Shown: positions 23,901-38,900, numbered from the stretch's first letter. The stretch: DNA of 64,000 nt from Apostichopus japonicus (GCF_037975245.1 NC_092570.1:823501-887500); one strand, 5' to 3'. A program made the numbers and translations. Notes: generated from the sequence alone by a model not told the origin.

Positions 23901-26900
23901 TGCCTGTAGAAAACAGTCCTGCTCAAATTTACTCAAGCAGAAATAATTTGTAACTTGATAGCATAAATTGCCCAAGTACTGCTATTAGGATTCATCCTTG
24001 AGGGCATCTAAATAATTGACCAGCCACCATATGATTGTAAACACAAGTGCTCTAATAGCCAGCACTAATTTCCTGTGTGAAGACAAATTTGGCTTGACCA
24101 CTGAAACATTACACTGTGTGTTTAATCAAGAATTTGTGCAGAGGAGCGTTCAGTATGGCTTGAAACATTGTTTGGGGAGAAACGGAAATTTAACGAATTT
24201 CTGTAATTTTGTTGGAAATGATTTAATCCGCTGGTTATGAAGCTCCTTAACAACTCAATGGATTCAAGAATTCTGACTTGCCTTTTTTATATGTTACAAT
24301 TTAGTCTAGGGCGGGATACCAGCTGTAAAGGTACAAGTAGGGCTAATGTTCAGCTCTAATTGTAAAACCTAACAGAAGTTAACTCTTCTTTGACAAAGTA
24401 ATATTCTTCTCCCAACGAAAACTGTAACTTCATGTCTAATAACACTAAGATGTTCCACACAGCGACGCACAACAAGCAATCGTTATAAGCAAAATGAGCT
24501 CTGAAATTGAGACTAACAGATGTTCTTACTATACATAGTCACAGGCCCTGAAGGAGGTTGGAAACCTTGTCTTTTTACCTTCATGTTAATATTACTCACC
24601 ATTTCTGTCTCTTCAAGTCCATACTCAATCAATTTCTCTTTGGTGTATTCTACAAAGTTGACCTGGTAGGGGTGACCTTCAGGAGGTGGCCTGAGGTCAA
24701 AGAGAACATTTATTTGGTGCTCTGAGGCTAAATCAAGCAATTCTGTCAGCTTTGGTACTGTCTGTTCCTGATAAAGAGTTCGCTGTTCATCTGTTAGCTC
24801 AGCGACAGTCCCGAACGGATCTCTCTGATGGGGGGAAAAAAACAAAAACAATGGGGAATTTCAAGAAACAAGCTCCAAGTTTTATTTCAATACAGGGTTT
24901 GGTGATAATTTAAAAATGTCTTTCGACACACAGTTATTATATACTGTAGTTGCATAATTCTTTGATGTAATACAACTTTTCTTTATAACAAGCAAAATCA
25001 CATAGATCATTTTGGTATCTTCCACTTATTCCATATCAGGGATTGTTCAAGCTTTAATATGGTCAAAGATAATGCTGACGAAAAGGAGCCAATTACTGTA
25101 TAAACACCAGCCATTTCTAGTTTTGACATATTTGTGTATAAAGAACTCTTTGAGGTTGTTTAATTAATGCAATCATCACTAAGTAATCGCAACATATCTA
25201 ACTACGGACCAACTTGAACGAAATGCTTGAAAATCTGTTCCTTGTGTTTTAAATAACGAAAACGATTGGACGATATCCATCTACCTGTCATTTATTATAA
25301 AGGCCCTAATCCAACAATTTCTCGTCCCACAAATAAATTTCCTGAACAAGAAAATAAACATGAACACAGGATGCAGATCATCAATCCCACCAATTTCAAC
25401 TTGATACCGGCACCAACCCTGAGTCAAGCCTCTCTAAAATTGTTGAAATCTGTTAACAAAAAATTCTCAGGAGCAATGAAATGTCTAGATCATGCATTCT
25501 TACTACAAATTCCTACACGGCAACTAAGAAATTGAGAATTTGATTCGTTTCTACAATTTTCTCTTTCTGTAAAATATGCAGAGTGTGAAAACACAAAATA
25601 TGTCCTCAAATTCAGTAGCATTTTTGTGCAAATTATTCCTAAACAAAAGCTAACATATGTCTACAAACCTCGAGAAACCATGATCCCGTATTCAACGATT
25701 TTAAGTCTGTAAAAGTAAACCACTCTACAAGTGTGCTTGTTCTCTCAGGAAATATCTCTTGAACATTCGTCGTTCTTTCCAGTGTGTCATCATGCATGCA
25801 GAAATGTTCTCCGTCAGAACTATAAAAAGGGTACGAAAACAGACAAAAAGAAGTGTCCGTTTAATTTATGAAATACACAGTTTAAGTTCAAAACATCTGC
25901 AGATTTTGTCATATATATGTTATATTTGAAGTATTATAGTCTACTTTTTGTGTATTATGAAATAAATTATAAGAATAGTTAAAGTTGAATGAAACTTAGG
26001 CAAGAACATTTCTACTACTTCAAACTTATCAATTTCATAAATACAAAACGAAGCAGTGCAAAACTAAGATAGTTATGAAGAATGATATGCTGAAAAAACA
26101 ATCTGTGGTTGATTGTTGCAATGAGAGCAAATTTAAGAGAGTACACCTACATCAATAGTAGCTGCCATTTACTAATGGAATCCTTGCCCCAATTATGGAA
26201 TATAAGAAACAGATGATGGATATAATATGTATACAAAATAAAACTGCATTAAACATGCAAGGCTTTCTGGGTCACTGAAGAGATTCTCATTCATACAGAA
26301 TTTTATAAAAAAATATAAAAAATGGTTAAAAGCTTTCTGACAAATTTTTATCAAAGATTAAATTACATATTATTGAATGATGATGCGGGGAAGACGTGAA
26401 CCTTCAAATCATCGGGGAAGCTTTGTATTGTTGCATATTATTCACCTGGACAAACAAATTTAGATTATCAAGAAAGGCAGTTAAAACTTTGCTTTGGCTG
26501 ATAGAATGCTATCCACATGCTTGAAGCCTAACATTCAGTGCAGAGTATAATACCTCAGCCTAGCCTTATTTGCAGATATATTAAACACTAATGAAGGGAG
26601 ATATGAATGTTCACCTGCTATTTCAACAAACGAGAAACGTCCACAACGCCCCCTTCTCTTGGACATTACAGGTTCAATCTAGTTAGCCCTCTCTTGGTTC
26701 ACTCCAGGCAAAAACGGTGATTTTTCAGGTATCACCTGATCTACAAAGGAGGCTAACAAAAGCTGTCTTCCTTATCATTATTCCAGCGGGAGTCACTTAC
26801 TGTGTGAATTTATTGTGTTGATATCCGCTGGAATAATGTTCGGAAGATAGCTTTGGTTACTTCGTACATCATGTGATACCCAGAAAATTGCCGTTTTTTC

Positions 26901-29900
26901 CAGGTATAAACCAAGTGGAGGCTAACCAGGTTGAACACGTAATGGAAATTTCTACCGTAACTGCTACAGATAGAATTCTATTTGGTCCACAAGCTCTTTT
27001 GTTTGCACATGGGGAGGTGATCAAAGACCGCAAAAATAGCTGTGGTGAACCAAACTTCATTTCCGATTTCTTTTCTTTTATCATCTTACAAATAATTCCT
27101 TGACGGCTGGCATTCAATGCACCTAACCTTAATCAAACGATTCAGTAGTGACTGAATGAGGATGCATAACTCCTCACAATTCCAAACAAAAGGCAACCCA
27201 GTTTCACTTATATGATTACAAACCTCAAAGCACCCAGACCAGGCAAGGATAAGAAATATCAGATTACTAACAGGTGAGAACATCTCTCTGTTTCAAATCA
27301 AATTTAATTGCAGCCTGTTTTCATAAATTTATTGTAACATACTTCCTCCCATATCATTCAATTCTATATTTTGATTTTTTTTTTCCAAATTAAATTTGAT
27401 GTACAATTGGGTGAATATGCCCAAAATTGAAGATATCATCTCAAAGGACATTATGTGAAATTTTGCAAATTCTAAATTTCCAGTGGAAGAATATAGGTTA
27501 TGAGAACAGGGAGTTATCCTATATGTTGTTCTGGGGTCGAGCAATCTCAAAAAAAAAAAAAAAATGGGTCACTAAAATGATAGTAAACATTTTTCAACTC
27601 GATAGTAGAATATAGAACCTGCATAATTAATTAATTAATTAAGTTATGCTACTTGTTTGAAGCTTCAGAAGAGCAATCATTTTTTGTTTTACGTATTGCA
27701 AGAAAAATAAGTATTTCCTTCAAAGGCATTTCTACTAGTTGACTCAAAAAGAAAAGGCTTTCTCTCTACTGCTTAACACCATCAACACCTAAGAACTTAT
27801 TACAGCTGCACTTTGTGTTGAATTTTGCTATCATTTCATTGGATGGCACCAGAGTTGACCATTAAAGGAAATTAGACCAGGTATGGTACTTGTAAACAAT
27901 AATCTGCCTCCTTAAACCAACCAAACTTACATAAAGAAATAATGAAATTAAGAGAGGTAAGGAAAGGAGGGATCCAATTATGTATACATATTACATGACA
28001 AACAAGGTTAAAATGCAGTTTTAAAGTAATTAAATGGGAAATTAAAGTATTTAATTTGTCTGAGATCCATTTCTTTACCTTATTCTTATGTCAGACTCAA
28101 TCCCATACACTTCACAGTCGTCTACAGCTCTCTCGAATGAAGCCATAGTATTTTCTGGAGCAATCTAATGAAAGATAAACCAAACTTGGAATTGCCACTT
28201 CAATATTAACGAAACATTTTGTCAAATTTGCATCATGTTTATCTGGTTTGCCACACTTCACTTCCCTCATGGAATCCCATACCTTTCTTACAATGCTTTC
28301 CCTGCTGATTCTAGCCCCCCCCTTTAAACCCTCCTAAATGACTACCCCCACCCTTGCCCCAGTAACAGTTATTGCTCAGTGCAAGCACACAAATATACTC
28401 ATTAAAGATTTGATTTTTTATTGTTGCACTTGGACTTAGTGTTTATTAAAGATTGGGATTTTAAAGTTGGACTTTTGTTCCATGAACTTTGAAGAGATAG
28501 GACTATAAACTGGTTCCCACCCAGGTCATCCTAAATAAACCAGAGAGTAGCCCACCTTCACACTTAATAGTACAATCAGCAAAGTGTCAAGGTCTTATCA
28601 AAGATGTTCCCACTCTTATTTAAGAAAGCGTCCAATTACGCAAGTTGCACAATCATGTTCCAAGGTTTCATGGCAGTAGAAGGTGTGTGAAGGTCTCAAC
28701 ATTGGCACCTGTCAAGTTGTTGTTATTCAAGCATATTAAGTAAGAGTAGCGTTAACAGGTTCATTTTCATAGTTAAGATAATTTCAGGAAATGACATCAA
28801 GTTACACGAATGCATTCAAAGTATTGAAATTTCCAAAAGAATATTACTGTCTGGGTTTATTTTTGGGATGATGTAAAAGAATTATTAAAGCAGATAAAAT
28901 CAACCAAAATCCAAGCTAGGCTGCAACTTCATGATCTCTAACAGAATACATACATGGTGATTGTATAGTTCTTTATTTAAACTACTTTTTTGACTGTCTG
29001 GTCCTAATGTTTATGTAAAGAAACCTAAATGCTGACATCCGTTGGCTAAGAAAATATCCTCACATTTGCTGGTATTTTTACTAACTGCTACTTCAGTAGG
29101 GCAACAGGCTCCCAATCCAAACCTTGCCCCTACCCCCCCCCCCCCCAACATGCCCCTTTGTGTGTTTCCACCAGTTTGCCTGTAAATATTTCACATGAAA
29201 ATAAATCCCTATCAATCAATCAAAATTAAAAATTAAAATTTCAAACACAAGACAAATGAAATGATGTACTTTGTGTGGGAAAGTTGCTGAATTTGGCCAT
29301 AAATTATTGAACTACTATTAAAAGGATGGACAATTGTATAGATATGAGATGACCATAATTTGTGGCACATTAGCCCCACAATGTGGTGGGTCAAGCTGTG
29401 TAATGTGGTCAGAGGTATGTGCAGCTAGTATGACACTATTGATCCTTATTTTATTGGAGATAAACTGCTTAAATAAAGTCAGGTTTAAAGGGTGTGAAGA
29501 CTCGCACAAAAAGAAACGTCTAATAAGAAACGTCTAATGCCGGTAATCTGACCTAGTTTCGAATGAGGTGTAACAGAACTGTTAGACACCACCATCGATC
29601 CCAGAAAATACGCACACAGCTTGCTACCTTCGGTAATTAGACACTAGTGTACAGTCAGTACATACAGCTGCGGTCCATAACCACAGCACAGTGTACGAAT
29701 GATACAGCGATGGACATCTCAGGTCCAGCTAAAGATAGCAAGGTATCACGTTTCATTACTGTCTGCATTTTGTTGCGACAAGCAGAAAACTTCACTTGCA
29801 AGCAACGGAAAGTTAACTTTTTGGGGTTTGGGGCGAGTCTTCAATGCCTTTAAGTCTGTCAAATATCCTAGGCAAGGTGGGAAAAATGTTTGTAAGTGGA

Positions 29901-32900
29901 AAATTGTTCTGTTCTGGACTAATAAGTATATACTAACATGGCCCTTCTGTAAGAGTGGGAGGGGGAGAGAGGGGGAAGAATGGGGTGGGAGAGAGGGGGA
30001 GGGGGGTTTCATTAAATATTTCATCGCTTGGTTAGATGATACAAGATTCCTGATTAATTAATAATACAAGTAGAAGAGTGCTTACATGTTCTGCTCCCTT
30101 ATGGCCAATGAGACGAGGTTTTGATGTCAGATCTTTGCCCTCTAAGATGCATGGAGACTTGATGAACAATGGAACAAGATACAAGGCAACCAACAAAAGA
30201 AAATACCACACACAAAGATCCCTTACTGGATTGCCTGAAAAACAATAGAAAAAAAAAAGAAGCATTATTGACAAACAAGTTGATTTCCAAATTTAAAATT
30301 ATGCGTAATATTTCTCATTTTAATCTTGAAAAGAGAGGCAGAGAGCTCTTGTTCTCATCGTTTTCTAAAGTATTACGTTAATTCTTCTCTCATTTTTACT
30401 GAATTGGCTGCAAAATTTTGTACACACCTGAGTTATGTTTTTTAAACACATGATGTTTGTGACCATTTACAAGGAATCTAGCAGATTAAACAAGCTTCCG
30501 TTTTTCAGGAAAGCTAGATTTTAGTCTAAGACATTTCTAAATAGTTTTGGCCAAAAATAAACATGTTTTTTTTTATTGTGTAATCTGGCTGCCCTCTTGC
30601 CCTTTAAGTTGATTTGTTATTTTACGAGGGTTTAAGCTTTGTGAATATCGAGTAGAAACTCTCAAAGTTAGTATTTCCTGTTTTATCCGCAAAATTTCCA
30701 TCAATGGCTATTTAATCTTTCACTTTCACCGCTTCATATATAAACACCTCACTGGTATTGTATTACATATATAATGCACAAATATAGCTTCCTGTTCCAT
30801 TTAATACACTGTGCTTCCTTGTGAATTCACTTTCATAACCAACATTCAACATGTCATAATGGCTTGTACTTCCTTGTAGCAAACCTAACATTGTGTAGAA
30901 AAGCGATGATATAACTTCCAAGTTTCTTATCTATATCTGTGTCACATTGACAATGGCTGTACACAATGTATGTAGGGTATTATGGCAAGTTATTATGAAT
31001 CATGATGGTATCATTACAACTTCCAAGTTCTGTACAGGTCACAACTTGATGACTAAGTTACATATTGTATTTTTTTGTAACGTATTTGTGTTGTGTTGTT
31101 TATTGTGCTGTGATTGGCTGTCTTGTTGTGCTAGTACAACATATAGCATATTAATGTTTATATTGTATAGCAATATATTGTATTGCATTGTATTGTATAT
31201 TGCTTTGTATTAAATTACTGGTATTGATTTGTATTTTATTGTATATTCCACTGCATTGCAATATATCATATTGCATGGTATTGTATAAGGCTTTGATTGC
31301 ATTGTATATCGCATTGTATATCGCATTGTATTGTATATTGCATTGCATTGTATTAAATTGATTTGCATTGCATTGCAATATATCGTACTGCATGGTATTG
31401 TATTACTTTTATTGCATTGTATTGTAAATTGCATTGTATTGCATTTTATTACATTGATTTGTATTGTATTGTAAATTGCATTGTATTGTATATTGTATTA
31501 CATTGATTTGCATTGTATTGTATATTGCATTGCAATAGTATCGTACTGCATGTTATTATATTACTTTGATTGCATTGCATGGTAAATTGCATTGTATTGC
31601 ATTGCATTACATTGATTTGTATTGTATATTGCATTTATTACATATTTCATTGTACTGTATATTGCATTACATTGTATTACATTGATTTGCATTGTATTGT
31701 ATATTGCTTTGTACTGTACTATTGCATTGTATTGTATATTGCATTGCAATATATCGTATTGCATGGTATTGTATTACTTTGATTGCATTATATTGTAGTT
31801 GTATTGTATTGTAGTTTACATTGTATTGTGTTACATCGATTTATATTGTATATTACATTGCATTGTATTATGTGGTATATTGCATTACCCTGCATGAAAT
31901 ATTGCATTGCACAGTAAGCCATTGAGTTGTGTGGTATCATACTTCTTACATTATACTGTGATATTTGAGTAGCTAAACTAATAGCTAAACCACTTCACAA
32001 ACTATACTGCTTTCCATAACCAAGCGATAGAATGTTCTGTATGTGAAATTCAAATTTATTCATGTCATTAATGTAAATAGCCTGGTACAATGTGAGAGAG
32101 TGCTGGTAATGAGATGGGATGAGAGAGGGCTGGTATGAAATGAGCTAGTATGAGATTGGATGAGGGAGGGCTGGAACGAGATAGGAGAGGGCTGGTATGA
32201 GATGAGAGAGAGCTGGTAAGAGACAAGATGAAACTGGTATGAGATGACATGAGCTAGATTTCAGATGTAACAAAGCTGCTATGAGACAAGATGAAACTGG
32301 TATTAGATGACATGAGCTAGATTTCAGATGTAACAAAGCTGCTATGAGACAAGATGACACTGGTATGAGATGACATGAGCTAGATTTAAGATGTAACAAA
32401 GCTGGTATGAGACAAGATGAAACTGGTATTAGATGACATGAGCTAGATTGAAGATGTAACAAAGCTGCTATGAGACAAGATGACACTGGTATGAGATGAC
32501 ATGAGCTAGATTTCAGATGAAACAAAGCTGCTATGTGACAAGATAAATCTACATCAAACAATTAAAAGCTGGAATGAGATGGAAGGAGGCAAATATCAGA
32601 TGAGAGGAAACTGGGATGCAATGATGGGAAGTGGATTTGAGTTGAGTGAGAGCATATGGGAATGCTTAGTTCACAGTATATACTACAGTGTGCTCATGTT
32701 AGTGTGTTAAATTTGGTGCAAATCAGCAAATGGCAAGCCATTAATCCATATCTGTGAGACAGAAAAATCCATTCCAGTTAATTTTAAAAAGGTTGTGCAA
32801 GTACAAGTTTTCTGGTTGGCCCGCTGACAACCAGGTCATACAAAATCATAAGAGATGTGTAGGTTTGGTAATGGAATACCAGCTTAGTGCAAGTTATACT

Positions 32901-35900
32901 TCCCTCTCGACAGATCATATGTCTACCACTATTTTTGCTTGTTTTTAAGTATATCTCCAATGTACTCGATGACCAATACCAATTTATCATTCTGCCTTTT
33001 TGGTGTATTTTGTTACAAAGCAGACTGAATTTGATGTAAAAGACTAGTCGTCCACTGGACAACCTGCATAATTGAGTTTGGTTGTTGAAATATCAATTTG
33101 GTTGTCCCGGACAACCGGTTGACCATTAAAAAATTGTCCTGTAAACATATATTTAATTAACATGAAAGGCTTGCTGTTCTATGTCCAAAGAAAGGCCAGA
33201 GCTTTGAGCAAAACAAATTAAAGTTCCTCATATCTTTGCTATAATTGATGGATCTGCACTTTTGCAGACAAAACATGACCTGGAAGCTGGAATGTGATGA
33301 GAGGAGGTTGGCAAGCAGCCAGAGGAAACGACCATGATAAGTTAGGACCTGTGATATGAAACTTTTGAGAACAGCACGCATCAAGAAGACTGCAGTAGTA
33401 AGCAAACTATTTAGTAGCGGGATTCAAATTAAAAGCATGCCTACGTTTCTCTCTGTTGTTAATGCTTTCAGTGCCTGCGGGTGCGATCTGTAAAAAGTTC
33501 TCAGAAAGTTCATTTGGTGAATCTGGGTCAACTTGCTGACGTCGTCCTTATTCACCAGAACGAAAAGCAAATAAAGGAACAAATGTGAAAACAGAGTGAA
33601 TATAATGAAAAAAAAAATTAATTAGTTTGTGATCTAAATTAGATATAGTGATGTTCTATGAAATAATAGGCTAGAAACATCATTTCATAATTAAGTCTTA
33701 ATATAAAAATAAATGAAAGTAAGAATGTTAAGGAAAAGCATGCAAAGAGGATGTAATGTTCTACAAAAGGACTAAATACCTCCTTTTAATTAGAAAGCGA
33801 TAATTAAATTGCATTTAAATTCTGTTATGTCTTAAGCAAGTAATTCATTTTTCATGTATGGTTATATAACATTTTACTGGATGGTACGTTTTTAATTAAC
33901 CAAGTAAAGGTGTTGCTCTTAGAAAGCAAATCCTTTATCTATTATTCAATTTATCAAACTTAAAATCACAATATATTGTTTATTATTGGAAAGAAGTCAA
34001 TTCTTGATCCACAAAATTATATTAAGCTAGACCAACAAAGCTCTTATATTGGTTCACTATGCAATAAAGGCAAGCTAGCATTATTTCTATATGTAACTAT
34101 GGGCAGAAGCTGTCATCATCAAGTCACTAGGCATACTATCAGCCGACTGTACCATTGGGTAAAGAAAAACAACTTTATTATATTTAAATGAAACAATAAT
34201 GTAATTATTTGAGTTACTTAAACAAAATGAGCTAGTCTGGTGGTAATTAACACAAGCAGATGATACCATATTAGAATTGATTGCTTATCAGAAATTAAAG
34301 ACAAAAGCTTACACAGAATCCCTAACAATTAAGAACCAAAAGGACTTTATTTATTAAGATTTCCCAGAATTTCTAGAATGAATATAGAGCAGTTCTTCCT
34401 ACTTAATATATGTCTGTTCTGGTCACTGTTTGTTGGTGATACATTTGTTTCTGGAGGTAACAGAGTAGCAGTCTGAAAATGGATGTCTTTCTTCATTTTA
34501 GGCTCTCCTGATAAATCAAGAATTGACAAAATGAAATAGAATCACATGCCCGAAGCAAATACAAATTTAATAAAGGTAACTTGAATGGCAAAACCGAAAA
34601 TACAACACATGGAATATATCTAAGTTTAGCCCATTAAGTTACACTTTAACTAGTTAAAAATGCACTTGATTCAGCAAATGATGCAACACAGCATTCAAAA
34701 TGTGAAGAGTGTGCTTGAAAAACTTTATCTAACAGGTTGTATGAAGGTGTACAACAACTTCTGCATGTTCCCTTACTTGGCCTACAGTAGTAAACATATG
34801 TAGCTGCACTTTAAGATCTTGCTGTGGTGTTTGTAAAACTGTAACCACCTTTTTGGAATGCAATTTTAATCAACAAATCCTTAAAAACAGCTAAAATTGC
34901 TACAGTGGAACAAGGAAACACATTTTATAATTTGCTCAAGCCATTTTTCTATTTTTGTACTTTACAGGCAAATAATTATCGCATTCTGGTGGAATTTGAT
35001 CTAACAAGCGATGAAATCACATAGATACTGGGTAGAACTAAACCACAGAGCAAAATCAGAGAAATCATCTTTACTACTGTCCTTTCAAAAAATTTAAAAG
35101 TCTGTGAAACCATAAAACTTCACACAATATTTCTCTGAGGTTAATAATCAGATAGTAGTGATATTTGGGGTTAAAATCTTTGGAAAAGCACAGAAGGAAA
35201 ATTTCTTTTCCAAAATAGCAATTTAACCAACAAGACACCTCATTGGGGAGCTTTCAGTTAATCTTAAAGAGCTAAGTCAGTATCTTGGGTTGCAGTTTTT
35301 TTTTATTTATCATGGCTGTTTATAGCCAAGCATTATTAATAACTAATAGTTTCCATTATTTTCCATAAATCCTAAGATCCAACAAGGAAGTACCTACATG
35401 CCTACTATTATGTCATATGTTTACAGATTCACGCCTCAAAATACAGGCAATTTACAGGAGGAACTATTTGACAGAAAAACAAAAAAAAACAGTTTCCCTT
35501 TTTCTGCCAGCACAACATTTATGTTGCTTTTGACTTAATTGAAGAAAACTGCAAGTTGGAATTTGATTTTAGTAAGTAAATTTTTTGTTGTGCAGTGACA
35601 TTATTCATCAGGTGGCTAAAATATTAAAATTCTTGGTCCGATATTATCCATCCTGGTCTGACCCTGCTGATTGTATAAATCATCATCTTCAATTTATTCT
35701 AATTATTTTATGTGTTAATTAACTACTCATGTACCACTAATTATTAATAAATATATATATACTGATATCTTTGATTTTCTCCTTCTAGTCCAGCATTCAT
35801 TTTACTCACTTAACCTCTTTTACATCTATAGAGCATTTTATTAATGAATCCTCTAATAGTCTTTCTGTTACTTTTATTGCATATCTAAACGATTTAATGA

Positions 35901-38900
35901 TTTTTATTTAGATCTATTATTATTAAATTTTAAAAGCAAAGAATGAAATGATAAAACTACATCTAAATTTGGCTGATGGCATTAAACAATTTAAAAAAAT
36001 CAGTTGAAAGTGTTATGAAGCAAATGCAGAAAAATAAAATAAAACAAAAACCCAAAAGTAACAAATGAATTGATCATGCTACATAAGTTGTTAATAACTT
36101 TCTCATTCGGGTCAAGCTTTCAAAATGTTGAAAGATGCATATTTTTTACCCATATTTACCTTTTCTTTCTAAAGTTCCAAAAGCACCTGCTATGAACCAT
36201 GTTATAATTGTCATTGTCATCACGGCAAATAAATGCAGGAATGGCCCAAAAAACTGATGGAAAGAATTTAGTAGGAATTGAATAAATACATCATATCAAA
36301 ACAGCATTAATTGAACACTTATTAAATCATAAACCATTTCTAAAAAAAAAAAAAAAAAACTATTTTTTTCCCAGAATATCTTTCAAACTGACAAAAAACT
36401 TACAGCCCTAAGCTCTACTAATACTTGGTTTGTTGAAAATTTATCACATTTTACCATTTGATCCCCAAAGAAAGCCCAATTTAAAATTTACTTGTGTCAC
36501 ATAAATGTGTATTTTTTCTTTTTGTCTCTTAATCCCAGATAACATTCTGCAAAGTTAAATCATAAATTGGCCAAATATTTGATAAATTTTAAAGGTAACA
36601 AATATTGGCCCTAAAAGTTATTACACCTTACTCTGAAACTTTCTCATTGAAGTCTTTGCATCAGACACCCTGGTCCTCTAGACATTAACATTGGGATATA
36701 ACCCTCACTTAACTGCTGATTATAATTAATTAAAATGCTAATTACATTTTGAAGATGAGAGATCTTTTTCACTATTTGAGTGTACTTATAATCAATGTTA
36801 ATGACCTTTTCAGACGTTTGGTGGAATGAAAATGGTTAAATTAATTGCCATTTGTACGTGTACTAATGTTAAGGAGGGCAACATTGTGCCAAATTTGTTG
36901 TTGCCATTGTTGCATTCAGCATTTATGATATAGATTGTTGCATGGTATTTGACAGAACTATAACATTTCAGAACTAATTAAACCATTTATGTGGGATTTG
37001 TCATATAATGTATCATAATTCTACTGGACAGAGTAAAGAGTAAAACAGAGGTCATAATTCGACATCAATACATGGAAATATTGTTTCCCTCACCCCCCCA
37101 ACCCTCCCCCATCACTCCCTTTATCTGAATGCAGTCATTTCATTGAAATAGTAAAAATGTTGATAAAATTACCCACCATAAGAGACAGAGGAATAAAATG
37201 CCAGAGGAATCTTGTATTGAGGATAGAGAGAACAACAATAGCAATGGTGATGATATCAACAACAACCAGCAATATCTGGAAAGGCATGAAAGGTAAGGTC
37301 AGAGATAATTGATAATCTAGCATCAAGCTATGACTATTAAGGGACTACAGAGGAATCTTGTATTGAGGATAGAGAGAACAACAATAGCAATGGTGATGAT
37401 ATCAACAACAACCAGCAATATCTGTAAAGATATGAAAGATAAGGTCAGAGATAATTGATAATCTAGCATCAAGCTATGACTATTAAGGGACAAATTTATA
37501 GCAACAAAAATTTACCAAGCTCAAATAAATTGTGTCAACAAACTTTTCAGGCACAAAGGCAGGAATGGGGGGGGGGGCTAGGGATGAACACCACTTCCCT
37601 TCAACCCCGACAGACAAAATGAGTAGTTATTAGCACAACCATCTGTAGCATACATATGCATCAGAATTCAACATTACACACCAAAACATTTTTTCTGAGG
37701 GAGGACCACCACAACCTCCCACATGGAGGGCCAGTGACCCCCTCTCCCCTCTCCTCCTCCTTCCTCCTGCTATTGAAGGAATAGCAATCTCTCTATGTGT
37801 GAAAGCACAGTTAAGATTTATATATTTTTGATGTAATTATCAGATGTAATACGGTAGAATGTGTACATACATACCCTCCAAGTTGTTAACATTGTAAACT
37901 AAAGTTCTGTATATTTTGCACATGTTCAAGAATGCAGTTAAGATTAATATATGGTTCATGTATTACAGTAGGATGTGTATGTACAAACCCTCCAAGTTGT
38001 TAACATTGTAAACTTAACTACATGTACATTTTGCACATGTATAAGAACGCTCCTATTCCTTTCATACCAACAAATACTGTGACAATAAACACTATTCAAT
38101 ACTGTGAGTATAATGACTGTGCTCTATTCAACCTATTGAATCTAAAATACTTTCAAGTTGGTCTCCCCATCTGGCCCTCCTTATACCCCTCCCCTTTCTC
38201 TCCTAGCATCCCTCCATCTTCATCTCGCTAACATCCTGCAAGCTATTAACATCTACCATGTCAATAATGATACAAACAACAGGATGATAGACACCATAAT
38301 CTTCTTTACCTTATGAAAAGCGTGTAGATGGAGGTGTTCCTTTAAGTTCATGTGAAGACAGGCAAACATCTGGTGAAGAATATGGAAACATATTCTAGTG
38401 TTATTAGATATGTTACTTATTCATCTCAAGTCTTTACTCATCTATACGTTAATTTCCTATTATAAGACATATACTTAATAATAATCATCATAATATTCAG
38501 CAGTTATTTTTACGACACTTAGTGACCACAAATGTGGGAGAAACCTGCAAGGGCTTATGGATTACAACTGACACGTCGGGTGGCTTCCAATTCAACATTT
38601 TAACTCAAATTTGGAATCTTTTCAATAAAGAAAGTCATTTCAGATGTGGAAAACCTTAGATTGCTATTGGATGAAAAACCAACCTTACAATATGACCCAG
38701 CCAGGGATCGTACCCATAACCTCCTGATAGCTAAGCGTGATTGCTTCAAATGCCTTTATTCACTCGGCCACAGTACTTACTAGAAGACACTTTTGAAACC
38801 CCATGGTCACTGCATGGCTTGGAAACCTTGCTAGCTTTTATTTGCTGTTTTCAGGTTTATTATTTTAAAGTATTTACGTTGTTCCTTTCCTTCTATTTTT

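Larger units (their letters stand above)
15221..24599 (-). other. GDPD-like intron region: one short exon not located
   Basis: Exon 10 ends in phase 0 after EETEM and the next recognised exon starts in phase 0 with DFMKAPNGP. Vertebrate relatives have about 12-20 more residues here, with W-L-P and A-P-G motifs. A direct join of the two exons keeps the frame. I searched this interval by eye for a Trp codon close after a 3' splice site on the minus strand and found no fit. The region is filled by the hAT element, GGGCCC modules, two tandem arrays and a terminal-inverted-repeat element. Confidence 0.6.

Noticed and set aside
24290..24330. Candidate for the missing GDPD-like exon with a strong acceptor (CCTTTACAG, minus strand) followed by Trp-Tyr-Pro
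   Set aside because: The Trp frame is in the wrong phase for exon 10 and reaches a stop after a few codons; the phase-0 frame has no family match.
32145..32561. 138-codon open frame on the minus strand
   Set aside because: It is the translation of a 63-bp minisatellite; the unit length keeps it open by arithmetic, with no other gene signal.
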